A stretch of DNA of 64,000 bases from Gammaproteobacteria bacterium (GTDB lineage Bacteria > Pseudomonadota > Gammaproteobacteria > Burkholderiales > Burkholderiaceae_C): assembly GCA_018828125.1 (NCBI GenBank), contig JAHJWB010000023.1, positions 124,001 to 188,000 of the forward strand, in the 5' to 3' direction. Within the stretch, counting starts at the first letter, position 1, and each line of letters begins with the position of its first letter. The translations under genes were made by a program, and so were the position numbers. This document shows positions 16,323 to 25,648 of the stretch, piece after piece. A model generated the notes under the pieces. It was not told where the DNA came from. It was given only the letters and a program-made list of their open reading frames with translations, and made no database searches.

Positions 16323-17354
16323 TCAACCCGCCTGCGCCGCATTGCGGGCATCCCGCAACCATCCCTCCCCGATTCGTTTCGCCAACCCGTCATAAACCGG
16401 CTGCACCGTCCGGCGCATACGCGCCACCTGCGCCGCATCAGGCACGTGGATGCGGGTCGATGCTGAGTCACGCAGTGCAGCCAGCGCCTTGTCATTCTGT
16501 GTATCGGAAATCTGGTTCCCGAACACCATGGCTTCACCCAGTGCATCGCGCAGCAGATCTCTATCGTCCTGTGGCAAGCCAAGCCAGAAGCGCTGATTGG
16601 CCACCAGCGCATAGCCCAGGTATCCATGCTGGCTGAGACTCAGGTCTGACTGCACTTCATGCATACGCTGCGTCCAGAAATTGGAAACCGGGTTTTCAGT
16701 CCCATCCACCACACCCAAGGCCAGCGCGCGGCGCGTTTCGCTGAAAGCCAGTGTTACCGGACGGGCCCCCAACGCGCGCATCTGCGCCGCAATCACCGTG
16801 GACGCCTGTACCCGCATGCGCATGCCCACAAAGTGCTCAGGCTGCAAAAGCGGATGGTTTCCGCTCATGTGCTTGAACCCGTTGTCCAGGTACCCGAGAC
16901 CCACCAACTGCTGGCGCTGAAGGCGTTGGAGCAAGCGCTGCCCCAAAGGCCCTTGGGTAATGCGCCGCACACTGGCGGCGTCCGAGAACAGATAGGGAAG
17001 GTCGAACAACTCGAATTCCGGAAACCCGATGCGCCCGAATTTGGAGAGCGAGGGCGCCAGTATTTCCACGGCGCCCAGCTGCAGGGCCTGCATTTCGTCA
17101 TGGTCGCCGTACAGGCGCGCACCGGCGAACACCACCACTTCCAGACGCCCACCCGACCGGCTTTGCACCAGCGCTTGAAAGCGCCGTGCCGCCAACCCCT
17201 TGGGAGTGTCCTCGGCAACGACATGCGACAGGCGGATGATCATCGCGGCCTGCGCGCAGTTGATTCTTGGCACTGCAGCCACGCAGGCGGCGGCACCCAG
17301 GCGCCGCAAGATGTGGCGGCGTTGGGGGGCATTGGCTGAGATACGGGTTGGCAT
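16323..17354 (-). CDS. Second TRAP-type solute receptor (DctP family)
   Basis: A 343-residue DctP-family protein with an arginine-rich N-terminus (PQRRHILRRLGAAACVAAVP) that looks like a Tat- or Sec-type signal. MIIRLSHVVAEDTPKGLAAR starts the mature domain; GMRMRVQASTVIAAQMRALG and [13 protein letters not shown] match the receptor fold and keep the ligand arginine. It is clearly diverged from the dctP product at 15138. No permease belongs to it alone. It lies directly against the divergent sensor kinase gene (start codons about 40 bases apart), so it may be an alternative receptor or a ligand-sensing partner for the kinase. Confidence 0.85.
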   Translation of the reverse strand: MPTRISANAPQRRHILRRLGAAACVAAVPRINCAQAAMIIRLSHVVAEDTPKGLAARRFQALVQSRSGGRLEVVVFAGARLYGDHDEMQALQLGAVEILAPSLSKFGRIGFPEFELFDLPYLFSDAASVRRITQGPLGQRLLQRLQRQQLVGLGYLDNGFKHMSGNHPLLQPEHFVGMRMRVQASTVIAAQMRALGARPVTLAFSETRRALALGVVDGTENPVSNFWTQRMHEVQSDLSLSQHGYLGYALVANQRFWLGLPQDDRDLLRDALGEAMVFGNQISDTQNDKALAALRDSASTRIHVPDAAQVARMRRTVQPVYDGLAKRIGEGWLRDARNAAQAG

Positions 17355-17394
17355 GGCCGCTATGCTACGGGCGCAAACCGCGCCGCGCACTCCC

Positions 17395-19467
17395 ATGCGA
17401 CCCTCCCCCCGTTCACCCCCCCTGGACTTCGCACTGCTGAGGCAAAGCGCGGGCAGTGATGTCCCGCGCAACCGCCGGGCTCTTTGGTGGATGCTGGGGC
17501 TTTTGGTGCTGGTGTTGGCATCGGTCGTGAGCCTGGTCCTTTACCTGAATGCGTTCGAGGACGAAGAGGAGGCCCGTCGGCGCATTGCAGACGGCCAATG
17601 GCTGGAACAGAGCGTGCGCTTTCACTTCAACCGGCTGGAGGAAGACATGCTGGTGCTCGCACGCAACACCTTGATCAGCGCCAAGGGACACCGTGTGCCA
17701 CCGGTCTTCGCAGGGCAACTCGCCCAGGGCGGACTGCTGTGGAACGAGCCTGGCGCAGTGTTGTGGCATGGCTGGCAAGACCCGCGCACGACCCCCACCG
17801 AAGATGCCCCGGAGACGCTGTGGCGCAAGGACTTCCGCACCCACCCTGCCAATGCAGAGGCCTTGTCCAGCATGCTTGATATCGCCACCGGGTTGCGCAG
17901 GTCCGCCTATGGGGGACCGATGCGCCGGGCCGACGGTAGTGTGACCGATGTGGTGTGGCTGGCAGTGCCTTTCTTCGAGAGGGGTGCATTTGCCGGAACC
18001 TATGTGGCGGCCCTGGCGATGGATAAGTGTGTACAGGGCCTGGTGCCAGTCTGGTTCCGCCAGAACCATTCCGTTCAACTGTTGAACGACAGCACTGTGG
18101 CGGCGCCCGACCAAGACGACGCAGGGCTGCTGCAGGCATATCTCGCGCCCATGGGGCTGCCTGGCACCGACCTTTTCATTGAAGTGGCCACACTAGATAC
18201 GCGACCTGCCATGGTGCCCAGAATCTTTCTGCTGGTAGCCCTGCTTTTTCTGTCCGGCATGCTGATCAGCTTGCTGGCGCTGCGCCGTGACATTGGCAAG
18301 CGTCAGCAAGTGCAGGCCCTGCTTCAGGCCCAGATTGCGTTGCGCACCGCCATGGAGAACTCGGTCACGATCGGACTGCGCGCTTGGGCCAGCGACGGAC
18401 GCATTCTGTATGTCAACGAGGCGTTCTGCCGCATGGTAGGTTACAGCGCCGCAGAACTGCTGGGTCGCAAGGCACCGCTTCCCTACTGGCCTGAGGACCA
18501 CGCCATCGCATTGGGTACCGTGCACAAGGACATCATCGCGCAAGGCACGCACAGCGACGGTATCGAAGTGCAGTTCCAGCACAGCAGCGGCCGGCGTGTC
18601 GACGTGCTTATCCATGAAGCGCCACTGGTCACAGCCACTGGAGAGCATGTGGGATGGATGAGCTCGGTGCTGGACATCAGCGAACGAAAGGCCGCACTGC
18701 GTATGGCCGCGGCACAGCAGGAGCGACTTGAATCATCCGGCCGCCTGGTGGCAATGGGCGAGGTGGCATCCACCCTGGCGCACGAGCTCAATCAGCCGCT
18801 GGGCGCATTGAGCAGCTTTGCTCACGGACTGCTCAACCGTCTGCGACGCCAGAACATCAGCCCTGAAGAGATAGAACGGGTGGTGGACCGAATGGCGGGG
18901 CTTTCTGACAAGGCTGGCGGTGTCATTCAACGCGTGAATGCGTTTGCACGCCAGCGTGAACTGGCACGCGAACCCATCAATATGGTGGAATTCGTGCGCC
19001 GCTGCGTGACCACGCAGGAGCCAAGGCGCACGGGACGTGACTCCATCCGGCTCCCCGATCCACAAGACGTCGCGGTCTGGGTGGAGGCCGACGAACTGCT
19101 GCTGGAGCATGTGATCACCAACCTCGTGGCCAACGCCAGCGCATGGGCCCGTCACTCGGAGAGCGGTGAGCGGCACATCCGCATTGGCGTAGCTGCAGAC
19201 GCTGCGCAGTCGATGGCTGCGATCTCGGTTGCCGACAATGGGCCAGGCGTACCGGAGAAAGACCGCGAGCAGATCTTCAGCGCGTTTTTCAGCACCAAGG
19301 ATGACGGCATGGGCATGGGTCTGGCGATTTGCCGCTCCATTGTGGAGGCGCATCATGGGCGCATCGAGGTCAGCCGCGACTCCCTTCTCGGAGGTGCCCG
19401 CTTCACCGTCTTGCTACCCTTGGCCAGTGGACTATCCGATGCGCTTGCTGGTGTTCATACCCCTTAG
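17395..19467 (+). CDS. Membrane sensor histidine kinase (DctS/DctB-like) with PAS domain
   Basis: A 690-residue kinase. TM1 (about residues 29-52) and TM2 (about 276-297) enclose a periplasmic sensor of roughly 220 residues. A PAS domain (about 315-430), a dimerisation domain with LAHELNQPLG (His463) and an HATPase domain follow, with N-box NLVANASAWA, VADNGPGVP and GMGMGLAICRSIVEAHHG. The start at 17395 was chosen because earlier ATGs would overlap the divergent receptor gene. Its partner response regulator follows after 12 bases. Together with the TRAP genes this is a C4-dicarboxylate-type sensing system; the true ligand is unknown. Confidence 0.88.
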   Translation: MRPSPRSPPLDFALLRQSAGSDVPRNRRALWWMLGLLVLVLASVVSLVLYLNAFEDEEEARRRIADGQWLEQSVRFHFNRLEEDMLVLARNTLISAKGHRVPPVFAGQLAQGGLLWNEPGAVLWHGWQDPRTTPTEDAPETLWRKDFRTHPANAEALSSMLDIATGLRRSAYGGPMRRADGSVTDVVWLAVPFFERGAFAGTYVAALAMDKCVQGLVPVWFRQNHSVQLLNDSTVAAPDQDDAGLLQAYLAPMGLPGTDLFIEVATLDTRPAMVPRIFLLVALLFLSGMLISLLALRRDIGKRQQVQALLQAQIALRTAMENSVTIGLRAWASDGRILYVNEAFCRMVGYSAAELLGRKAPLPYWPEDHAIALGTVHKDIIAQGTHSDGIEVQFQHSSGRRVDVLIHEAPLVTATGEHVGWMSSVLDISERKAALRMAAAQQERLESSGRLVAMGEVASTLAHELNQPLGALSSFAHGLLNRLRRQNISPEEIERVVDRMAGLSDKAGGVIQRVNAFARQRELAREPINMVEFVRRCVTTQEPRRTGRDSIRLPDPQDVAVWVEADELLLEHVITNLVANASAWARHSESGERHIRIGVAADAAQSMAAISVADNGPGVPEKDREQIFSAFFSTKDDGMGMGLAICRSIVEAHHGRIEVSRDSLLGGARFTVLLPLASGLSDALAGVHTP

Positions 19468-19479
19468 GACAAGTGACAC

Positions 19480-20130
19480 ATGCACTCAGTTTCGATACAC
19501 ATCGTGGATGATGACCGCGACATCCGCGAGGGTCTCGCATGGCTTTTCGATTCGCGCGGCTACCACGCGGCCACCTGGGAGAGCGGACCGCTCTTTTTGG
19601 AGGAGGCCACACAACGTCAGCGTGCATGGGGTACGGCTGTGGTGCTCATGGACATCCGGATGGAGCCGCTGTCGGGGCTGAGCACTTTCGAGCGTCTCGT
19701 ACAGATGGGTTGCCCCTGGCCAGTGCTTTTTCTGACAGGCCATGGAGATGTAGGCATGGCGGTGGCGGCCGTCAAGAGTGGCGCATGGGACTTTCTGGAG
19801 AAACCGTTTCAGGACAACATGCTGGTGGATCGCGTGGAACAGGCGCTGGCCGCCACCACGGCACAGAAGCTGGCCAGCGAGCGCGATATCGCCTTGCGTG
19901 AAGCGCTGGCAGGGCTCAGCCAGCGCGAGCGGGAGGTGCTGGATGAGCTGCTGTGCGGCCACTACAACAAGACCATCGCAGACCATCTGGGTATTACGCA
20001 GCGCACCGTGGAGTTCCATCGTGCCAATATTTTCTCCAAGCTGGGCGTGCGATCAGCGATCGAACTAGCCCATCAGCTGGGTCGGCTGCAAACCGCCGCG
20101 CCCATTTCTTCAAGCACTGGAGACACTTGA
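19480..20130 (+). CDS. Response regulator, FixJ/NarL type (DctR-like)
   Basis: A 216-residue two-domain regulator. The receiver has the acidic pair in IVDDDRD, the phospho-acceptor aspartate at about residue 58 in VLMDIRM, a conserved T in FLTGHGD and lysine in EKPFQ. The C-terminal LuxR-type helix-turn-helix is LSQREREVLDELLCGHYNKT plus TQRTVEFHRANIFSKLGVRS. It is cognate to the kinase at 17395, probably in the same transcript. It likely activates dctPQM through the CCTAGG pair at 16216-16233. Confidence 0.9.
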   Translation: MHSVSIHIVDDDRDIREGLAWLFDSRGYHAATWESGPLFLEEATQRQRAWGTAVVLMDIRMEPLSGLSTFERLVQMGCPWPVLFLTGHGDVGMAVAAVKSGAWDFLEKPFQDNMLVDRVEQALAATTAQKLASERDIALREALAGLSQREREVLDELLCGHYNKTIADHLGITQRTVEFHRANIFSKLGVRSAIELAHQLGRLQTAAPISSSTGDT

Positions 20131-20342
20131 ATGCGCGCTGTCTTGGACCTGCAGTGGAGATTTTGCAGACTTCACACACCGCGGTGAACCGCGGAATGCC
20201 CATTGGCATAAAACCATGCAGCGCGGTGCGACAAGGCGCACACTTTGACAAGAATCTCAGGGCTGAAAAAATGCGGGGTGGCCGCAGCGTCGCCCGGACA
20301 GCGCGGTACCCGCTGTCAATGTTGTTTTAGAAATGGAGCCCC

Positions 20343-20795
20343 ATGCCCTTGACCCAACGCCTTTTAGGTCCCTTGTGTGCCATCGCCCTTGTCGCCAGCG
20401 TCAGTGGAGTCCACGCCAGGGAGATGGTGAGCGTCGCCAAACCTGAAATCAACATGCGCTCAGGCGCAGGCACCCAGCACCCCACGCAATGGTCGCTGAG
20501 CCGGGGGTTTCCGCTGCAGGTGACGGGTCGCAAGGGCCAATGGCTGAAGGTGCGAGACTTTGAGAACGATACCGGCTGGGTCTACCGGCCGCTGGTCAAC
20601 AAAACACCCCACCACATTGTCAAAAGCCGCGTCGCCAACATTCGCAGCGCGCCCGGTACCCGCAGCCGTGTAGTGGGGCGGGCAGAGCACGGCGAGGTGC
20701 TGCGCACGCTGGAGCGGCGCACGGACTGGGTAAAAGTGCAGCAAGACGGCGGCCCCAAGGGCTGGATCGCCAAGCGCCTGCTCTGGGGCTGGTAA
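20343..20795 (+). CDS. Exported protein with two bacterial SH3 domains
   Basis: A 150-residue protein with a signal peptide (cleavage near VHA-REM, about residue 25) and two SH3b domains: INMRSGAGTQHPTQWSLSRG with GWVYRPLV, and VANIRSAPGTRSRVVGRAEH with GWIAKRLLWGW. Such domains bind peptidoglycan or proteins in the periplasm. GGAG precedes the ATG. The 210 bases before it contain a possible TTGACA at 20245-20250 but no convincing -10. It is convergent with minE, sharing the terminator region. Confidence 0.85.
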   Translation: MPLTQRLLGPLCAIALVASVSGVHAREMVSVAKPEINMRSGAGTQHPTQWSLSRGFPLQVTGRKGQWLKVRDFENDTGWVYRPLVNKTPHHIVKSRVANIRSAPGTRSRVVGRAEHGEVLRTLERRTDWVKVQQDGGPKGWIAKRLLWGW

Positions 20796-20924
20796 GCCCA
20801 CGCAGCATTCGCTGGGCTGCGGGCTACCGTTTGCGCTAGCCCGCTGAACCAACTGGCGCCATGGCACCTGCAGGTGCGGTGATGGATGATCGATCGCGCG
20901 CTGTTCCGGACCCCGTGGGAGTCA

Positions 20925-20962
20925 AAAAAGCCCCACACCGCCAGGGCGAGGTGGGGCTTTTG
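20925..20962 (-). terminator. Bidirectional terminator after minE
   Basis: AAAAGCCCCAC (20926-20936) pairs with GTGGGGCTTTT (20951-20961), with A- and T-runs on the two sides, between the convergent SH3 gene and minCDE. Confidence 0.85.
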
Positions 20963-20984
20963 GCCGGGGATATGAGGTGTTGCC

Positions 20985-21251
20985 TCAGCGCACCGTGTCG
21001 GGAAGCTCGATCTTGACCTCCAGCACTTCCAGGTTGTCCTGGCGTTCCAGGTGCACCTTGAGGTCTTCGGGGTTGATCTTGACGTACTTGGAGATCACCG
21101 CCACCAGCTCACGCTGCAGCGCGGGCAGGTAGTCGGGCTCGGACGCATTGCGACCATTGCGCTCGTGCGCCAGGATGATTTGCAGGCGCTCTTTGGCAAC
21201 ACTGGCGGTTTTCTTCTTTTCGCCGAGCAGGAAGGAGAGGAAAGATGCCAT
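20985..21251 (-). CDS. minE: Cell-division topological specificity factor MinE
   Basis: An 88-residue Min[21 protein letters not shown] is the membrane-targeting and MinD-activating N-terminal part, and ILAHER is the conserved contact helix; the remainder is the dimerisation domain. It stimulates MinD ATPase and drives pole-to-pole oscillation so that the septum forms at midcell. It is the third gene of minCDE, four bases after minD. Confidence 0.97.
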   Translation of the reverse strand: MASFLSFLLGEKKKTASVAKERLQIILAHERNGRNASEPDYLPALQRELVAVISKYVKINPEDLKVHLERQDNLEVLEVKIELPDTVR

Positions 21252-21254
21252 GGG

Positions 21255-22073
21255 TTATTTGCTCCCGAACAAGCGCTTGAAGAAGCCGGGTTTTTCCGCT
21301 TCGATGAAACGCAGGGGTTTGTCGGTGGCGCCGAGGAAGCGGTCGATCACGTCCTTGTAGGCCTCGGACACATCGGTGTCCTTGGCGTGGATGGCAGGCG
21401 TGCCCTGGTTGGACGACTGCAGCACCACTTCGGACTCCGGGATCACACCGATCAGCTTGATGCGCAGGATGTCCTGAATGTCTTCCAGGCTCAGCATCTG
21501 GCCGTCTTCCACGCGGCTGGGGTTGTAGCGCGTGATGAGCAGGTGCTCCTTGATAGGCTCGCCGCCTTCGATGGCGCGTTTGGTCTTGCTTCCCAGCATG
21601 CCCAGAATGCGGTCGGAGTCGCGCACGCTGGACACCTCGGGGTTCGTCACCAGCAAGGCCTCGTCGGCAAAGTGCATGGCCATGAGCGCACCGCTCTCGA
21701 TGCCGGCGGGCGAGTCGCAGACGATGTACTCAAAGTCCATCGCGGCCAGGTCTTTGAGGACCTTCTCCACGCCGTCTTGCGTGAGCGCGTCCTTGTCACG
21801 CGTCTGGCTGGCGGCCAGCACGAAAAGGTTGTCGCACTGCTTGTCCTTGATGAGGGCCTGGTTCAGGTTGGCCTCGCCCTGAATCACGTTGATGAGGTCA
21901 TACACCACGCGGCGTTCGCAGCCCATGATGAGGTCCAGATTGCGCAGTCCGACATCAAAGTCGATCACGGCAGTTTTGTGGCCGCGCAAGGCGAGGCCGG
22001 TGGCAAAGCTGGCGCTGGTGGTGGTCTTGCCCACACCACCCTTGCCCGAGGTCACGACGACGATTTTGGCCAT
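21255..22073 (-). CDS. minD: Septum-site-determining ATPase MinD
   Basis: A 271-residue ParA/MinD ATPase. The deviant Walker A is SGKGGVGKTT at the N-terminus, switch-region blocks include CDSPAGIE, and the C-terminal amphipathic membrane helix is GFFKRLFGSK. It recruits MinC to the membrane and is displaced by MinE. I used the ATG giving MAKIVVVTSGKGG, which matches MinD from other bacteria, rather than the ATG four codons upstream that lies next to the minC stop. Confidence 0.97.
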   Translation of the reverse strand: MAKIVVVTSGKGGVGKTTTSASFATGLALRGHKTAVIDFDVGLRNLDLIMGCERRVVYDLINVIQGEANLNQALIKDKQCDNLFVLAASQTRDKDALTQDGVEKVLKDLAAMDFEYIVCDSPAGIESGALMAMHFADEALLVTNPEVSSVRDSDRILGMLGSKTKRAIEGGEPIKEHLLITRYNPSRVEDGQMLSLEDIQDILRIKLIGVIPESEVVLQSSNQGTPAIHAKDTDVSEAYKDVIDRFLGATDKPLRFIEAEKPGFFKRLFGSK

Positions 22074-22081
22074 GGGTTTAA

Positions 22082-22873
22082 TCAATTCTCTCTGGGGTTG
22101 ATACGAACAGGATTGCGCAGCGGCTCGATGATGAGCTTTTCGCCCTCCAGCCGCACTTGGGCCGGCTTGCCTGCCACTTCTTCGGGCAGCGCGGTTTCGG
22201 TGGTGCGGTAAATGCCTGCAATGGACACCAGTTGCGGCTCCATGCAGGTGGAAAAAATACGGGCTTCGGTGTTGCCACGCGCGCCGGCAATGGCACGGCC
22301 GCGCAGCGGGGCATACACATGGATGTTCCCATCGGCGATGACCTCGGCGCCAAAACTGACCACGGCCATCACCACCAGGTCACCGCCGCGCGCATATACC
22401 TGTTGGCCCGAGCGCAGCGGCTTGTCGATGACCATGGTGCCGGGGCCGGCCACAGGCACTTCGCGCACCACTTCCACCTCGACTTCGCGGACCACCTCGC
22501 GCACCTCGGCGGGAGCAGGGGGTGCTTCCGCTCGGGCGGGGGGCGCGTCGGGGGCTGCGGCCAAGCCTGCAGCGCGGGCGGCTTCCATTTGTGCAGCGCT
22601 GCCACCGCGCACCGCCACGGGCAGGGTGCTGTGGCTGCGCAGCAGGGCCACGATGGCGGCAAAGTCGATGGGTTCTTCGGCATCGCGCACGGGGGCAAGA
22701 TCAAGCAGCACCGGGTCGTTGTCAAAAAAGCCCGGTGCGTCGGCCACGCGGTCGGCCAGGTCGGCTGCAAAAAGCGCAGCATCGGTGGTTTTGAGCACCA
22801 CCGCCACCACGGGCAGCGATGCGCTTTTGAGGTCAAAGCTGGTACGGGCCTGGGCCGACGTAGTAAGGGCCAT
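22082..22873 (-). CDS. minC: Septum-site-determining protein MinC
   Basis: A 263-residue FtsZ inhibitor. The N-terminal domain (about 1-110) blocks FtsZ assembly. A long alanine/proline/glutamate linker includes a charged VREVVREVEVEVVREVPV run. The C-terminal beta-helix (about 150-263) contains the MinD-binding RSGQ motif in LRSGQQVYARGG and the GRAIAGARG block. The linker is longer and more repetitive than in E. coli MinC (231 residues). It is the first gene of minCDE. Confidence 0.95.
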   Translation of the reverse strand: MALTTSAQARTSFDLKSASLPVVAVVLKTTDAALFAADLADRVADAPGFFDNDPVLLDLAPVRDAEEPIDFAAIVALLRSHSTLPVAVRGGSAAQMEAARAAGLAAAPDAPPARAEAPPAPAEVREVVREVEVEVVREVPVAGPGTMVIDKPLRSGQQVYARGGDLVVMAVVSFGAEVIADGNIHVYAPLRGRAIAGARGNTEARIFSTCMEPQLVSIAGIYRTTETALPEEVAGKPAQVRLEGEKLIIEPLRNPVRINPREN

Positions 22874-23034
22874 GGATAAGGGGCTTGGAAAGGAGCGCGG
22901 GAACCTGTTTCAGAAGGCGCAAAGTGTACCGTGGGGCCACGTAAGCGCTTGTTCACCGCCCCTTCAGGAACTTGCCAACACCGCCAGCATGCGCAAATCA
23001 GCGGCGGCGCCTGCATCCCAAAGCCCGCGTCATC

Positions 23035-23066
23035 AAAAAAGAAGCCGGGCGTACCCGGCATTCTTG
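23035..23066 (-). terminator. Terminator of the low-complexity exported protein gene
   Basis: A GCCGGG/CCCGGC stem (23044-23049 and 23054-23059) with an A-run on the outgoing minus-strand side lies about 20 bases past the stop codon at 23086. Confidence 0.75.
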
Positions 23067-23085
23067 CTATCGCCAGCGTCCAGGC

Positions 23086-23379
23086 CTAGTTGCGGTCAGC
23101 GCGCATGGGGCGGGTCGTTGCACCGCCTGTGCCCGACATCGTCGTGTCTGTGGTTACGGGAGCCGCAGTGGCAGGTGCCCGTGCAGCTGGCGCGGCTGCG
23201 CCCCCTCCGCCAACGCCTGTGGTGCCCATCGGCGTGCCTTGCGTGCTTTGCTGGCCAGCACCCGTGGCGGCGTTTGGGCTGGCGGTGGTGGGTGGTGTGC
23301 CCTGTGCTACGGCGGTGCCAACAACGGCGACGGTGGCCAGGCCCGCAAGCAATGTCTTCAGTGTGTTCGATGCAGTCAT
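23086..23379 (-). CDS. Small exported low-complexity Ala/Gly/Thr-rich protein
   Basis: A 97-residue protein with a clear signal peptide (LAGLATVAVVGTAVAQ, cleavage near residue 26). The mature part is almost entirely alanine, glycine, threonine and proline. No domain is recognisable. The ATG at 23379 is preceded by a GGAG-containing leader. It has its own terminator, so it is probably a real, independently transcribed gene; the function is unknown. Confidence 0.65.
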   Translation of the reverse strand: MTASNTLKTLLAGLATVAVVGTAVAQGTPPTTASPNAATGAGQQSTQGTPMGTTGVGGGGAAAPAARAPATAAPVTTDTTMSGTGGATTRPMRADRN

Positions 23380-23575
23380 GTGGAGACTCCTTGGTGTGTG
23401 GTGAATGTGGAACTCGCCAGCAACGTCGCCAGCTGTATCCAGACTAGTGGTTTGCGGCGGGCGCCACGTCAGCCCGAGACCGCAGCACGTGTGGGACAGG
23501 GACGGGCCTGCACGGCGCGAGGTTTGCCATCGCACACCGAAAACACCCGCGCAACATGCCTGCCCACGCCGTGCA

Positions 23576-24394
23576 TCAGCGCGCAGGCTTGACCATGCTC
23601 GGCACGTCATAGGCGCCAAAAAGTGCGGCGGCTGGTTGTGTCTCGGGCAGCACATACACCACGGCGCCCGTTCCACGCACCAAGGGGCTCAACACCTTTT
23701 CGTAGAACGTGACGGGAAGGTTGATGCAACCGAAGGAGATGCGGTTGTCCGCAGCGGTGCTGGAGGCCAGTCGCTCCAGCCGACGCTCGGATTTGACGTT
23801 GGCCCGTACACGGTGCATGGACACCGCCGCTTCGTAGTGCACCCACACAACATCCTCGCCATTGGCGTTCAAGCCGACTTCCGCAATAAAGCGACCTGCC
23901 GGTGTGGTGCGCTCTTCGGGCAGCACCTGCGCCACCGGTTTGTCGCCCACGCCGGGAACGCTGTGGTCACCGATGGCCGACCCCATCAACGCGGGTGCTG
24001 CGCCCTGGAGCGCGCCGTCGCGGTCAAACACGAAGACCTTTGCATCCTTCTTGTCGACCACCACCACGCCACGGCTCTGGTTGTCGCCGGAATACAAGGC
24101 CCAGTTGGCGGTCTGGCGGGCATCTCTAGAAGCGGGTTCCTCCCCGAACTGCGCCTGGCGCGGCACGGGCGGCGGCTGCTGCACGGGCGACGCTGCCGGC
24201 GAGCCGCCCGGGGAAGTCGCGGCCTGACCGACCTGCCGCTGCGCCTCGGGAGCGGACATCGGGGGCTGCGCAGGAGACCACACCGCCCCAAACCCCAGGC
24301 CCAGCACCACCACCACCGCCAGCACCCCCGCGCCCGGCCACAAGCCTGTGCGCCATGCATCAACACGCTTCGGGGACTGTGGCGGGTTTTTCAT
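23576..24394 (-). CDS. L,D-transpeptidase (YkuD-like) domain protein
   Basis: A 272-residue protein. A single N-terminal membrane segment (about residues 20-42) is followed by a proline/glutamine/serine-rich linker and a C-terminal domain with VSMHRVR and the cysteine motif NRISFGCINLP. The family motif usually reads S-H-G-C; here phenylalanine replaces that histidine. Aromatic or hydrophobic residues at this place occur in a related branch, so the cysteine is still the likely nucleophile. A role in cell-wall cross-linking or anchoring in the periplasm is inferred. Confidence 0.78.
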   Translation of the reverse strand: MKNPPQSPKRVDAWRTGLWPGAGVLAVVVVLGLGFGAVWSPAQPPMSAPEAQRQVGQAATSPGGSPAASPVQQPPPVPRQAQFGEEPASRDARQTANWALYSGDNQSRGVVVVDKKDAKVFVFDRDGALQGAAPALMGSAIGDHSVPGVGDKPVAQVLPEERTTPAGRFIAEVGLNANGEDVVWVHYEAAVSMHRVRANVKSERRLERLASSTAADNRISFGCINLPVTFYEKVLSPLVRGTGAVVYVLPETQPAAALFGAYDVPSMVKPAR

Positions 24395-24625
24395 CTGTGC
24401 TCCTTGGGGGGCCGGGTAAACGGGAAACGCGTGACAGCCGAGACAGACGCGACGGGCGGACCCCTGCTGCGACCTTAATCACCACTCCCTACCCACGGCG
24501 TGCTGCCAACTTCACAGAGCGTGTAGGACCAGCGCTGAATCGTCTCGGGATGCACCGTGCGCCAAGGTCAGCGGCGCGGCACACAGGCGACCAGTGTCAC
24601 GATGCGAGCCTTCGATAATCACCCG

Positions 24626-25555
24626 ATGTCCCTGTCCTCCCGCAAAACCCATATCGACTCCCTTGCCATCACCTTGCTGCTGGCCTGCTGCATGTTCTGG
24701 GGCTTTCAGCAAGTGCTGGTCAAGGCCACGGTGACCGAGGTGGCGCCCGCGTTTCAGGCGTTTGTTCGGTTTGCCATCGCCACCGTCGCGGTAGCGGCCT
24801 GGTGCCTGTGGCGTGGGGTGCGGCTGTCCAGTGCGGCCGAGCCAGCAGGCGCCTTGCGTGCGGGACTGCTGGCGGGCGTGCTGTTTGCGGGCGAATTTGC
24901 CTGCATCTACCTCGGGCTGCAATACACCACCGCGTCGCGGCTCACGGTGTTTTTGTATGCCGCGCCGTTCTGGGTGGCGGTGCTGCTGCCGCGCTTTATC
25001 CCGGGCGAGGGGCTCAAGGGCTGGCAGTGGCTGGGCCTGGCGGCTGCGTTTGTGGGCGTAGGGTTGGCGCTGGGCGACGGGCTGCTGGGCCCTGCCAACG
25101 CCGCGCTGCCCCAGGCCTGGCTGGGCGACCTGCTGGGGCTGGCGGCGGGCCTGATGTGGGCGCTGACCACCGTAGTCATTCGCACCACTCCGCTGGCGCG
25201 CGTGGCGCCAGCCAAACAACTGCTGTACCAGGTGGGCGTGAGCGCCCTTGCGCTGCCCTGGTTGTCGGTGGCGCTGGGGGAAACCTGGACGCTGCAGCTC
25301 AGCGCGTTTGCCTGGGGGTCACTGCTGGTGCAGGCATTGGTAGGGGCGTTTGTGAGTTACCTGGCCTGGATGTGGATGCTGGCGCACTACCCGGCCACCA
25401 AGATCTCTGTGTTTGTGTTTTTGACGCCCGTGTTTGCGCTGCTGTTCGGCGCTTGGTGGCTGGGCGAGCCCATCACCCCCGGGCTGGTGGCTGCGCTGGT
25501 GCTGGTGGCGGCGGGCATCGTGCTGGTGAACCGGCGGCCTGCGGCGGCAGCCTGA
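24626..25555 (+). CDS. EamA/DMT-family transporter
   Basis: A 309-residue inner-membrane protein with ten hydrophobic segments in two EamA repeats: CCMFWGFQQVLVKATVTEVA opens the first, and LLGLAAGLMWALTTVVIRTT opens the second. These transporters move small metabolites, often amino acids or nucleobases, out of the cell. I chose the ATG at 24626 because the longer frame upstream adds a charged stretch absent from the family. Divergent from the L,D-transpeptidase gene; an AGCGCTTA repeat follows the stop. Confidence 0.88.
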   Translation: MSLSSRKTHIDSLAITLLLACCMFWGFQQVLVKATVTEVAPAFQAFVRFAIATVAVAAWCLWRGVRLSSAAEPAGALRAGLLAGVLFAGEFACIYLGLQYTTASRLTVFLYAAPFWVAVLLPRFIPGEGLKGWQWLGLAAAFVGVGLALGDGLLGPANAALPQAWLGDLLGLAAGLMWALTTVVIRTTPLARVAPAKQLLYQVGVSALALPWLSVALGETWTLQLSAFAWGSLLVQALVGAFVSYLAWMWMLAHYPATKISVFVFLTPVFALLFGAWWLGEPITPGLVAALVLVAAGIVLVNRRPAAAA

Positions 25556-25567
25556 CGCAGCGCATGA

Positions 25568-25636
25568 CTCAAAATATGAGTCAAAACAGGCTCCAGCGCT
25601 TATTCAGTAAGCGCTAGTAGCTACTATTTTCATAGT
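25568..25636. repeat. Dispersed AGCGCT repeat, intergenic copy with perfect core
   Basis: Core AGCGCTTA-TTCAG-TAAGCGCT (25595-25615) is a perfect inverted repeat, followed by AGTAGCTACTATTTTCATAG. It lies between the convergent EamA and PhzF genes and lacks a proper T-run, so it is not a plain terminator. Confidence 0.75.
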
Positions 25637-25648
25637 ATTCACATTTAT

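Noticed and set aside
23576..24394. L,D-transpeptidase loss of function because the S-H-G-C histidine is Phe
   Set aside because: The cysteine, GCINLP and upstream histidine are kept; as I recall, related branch members also have other residues at that place, so this is not good evidence of a dead enzyme.
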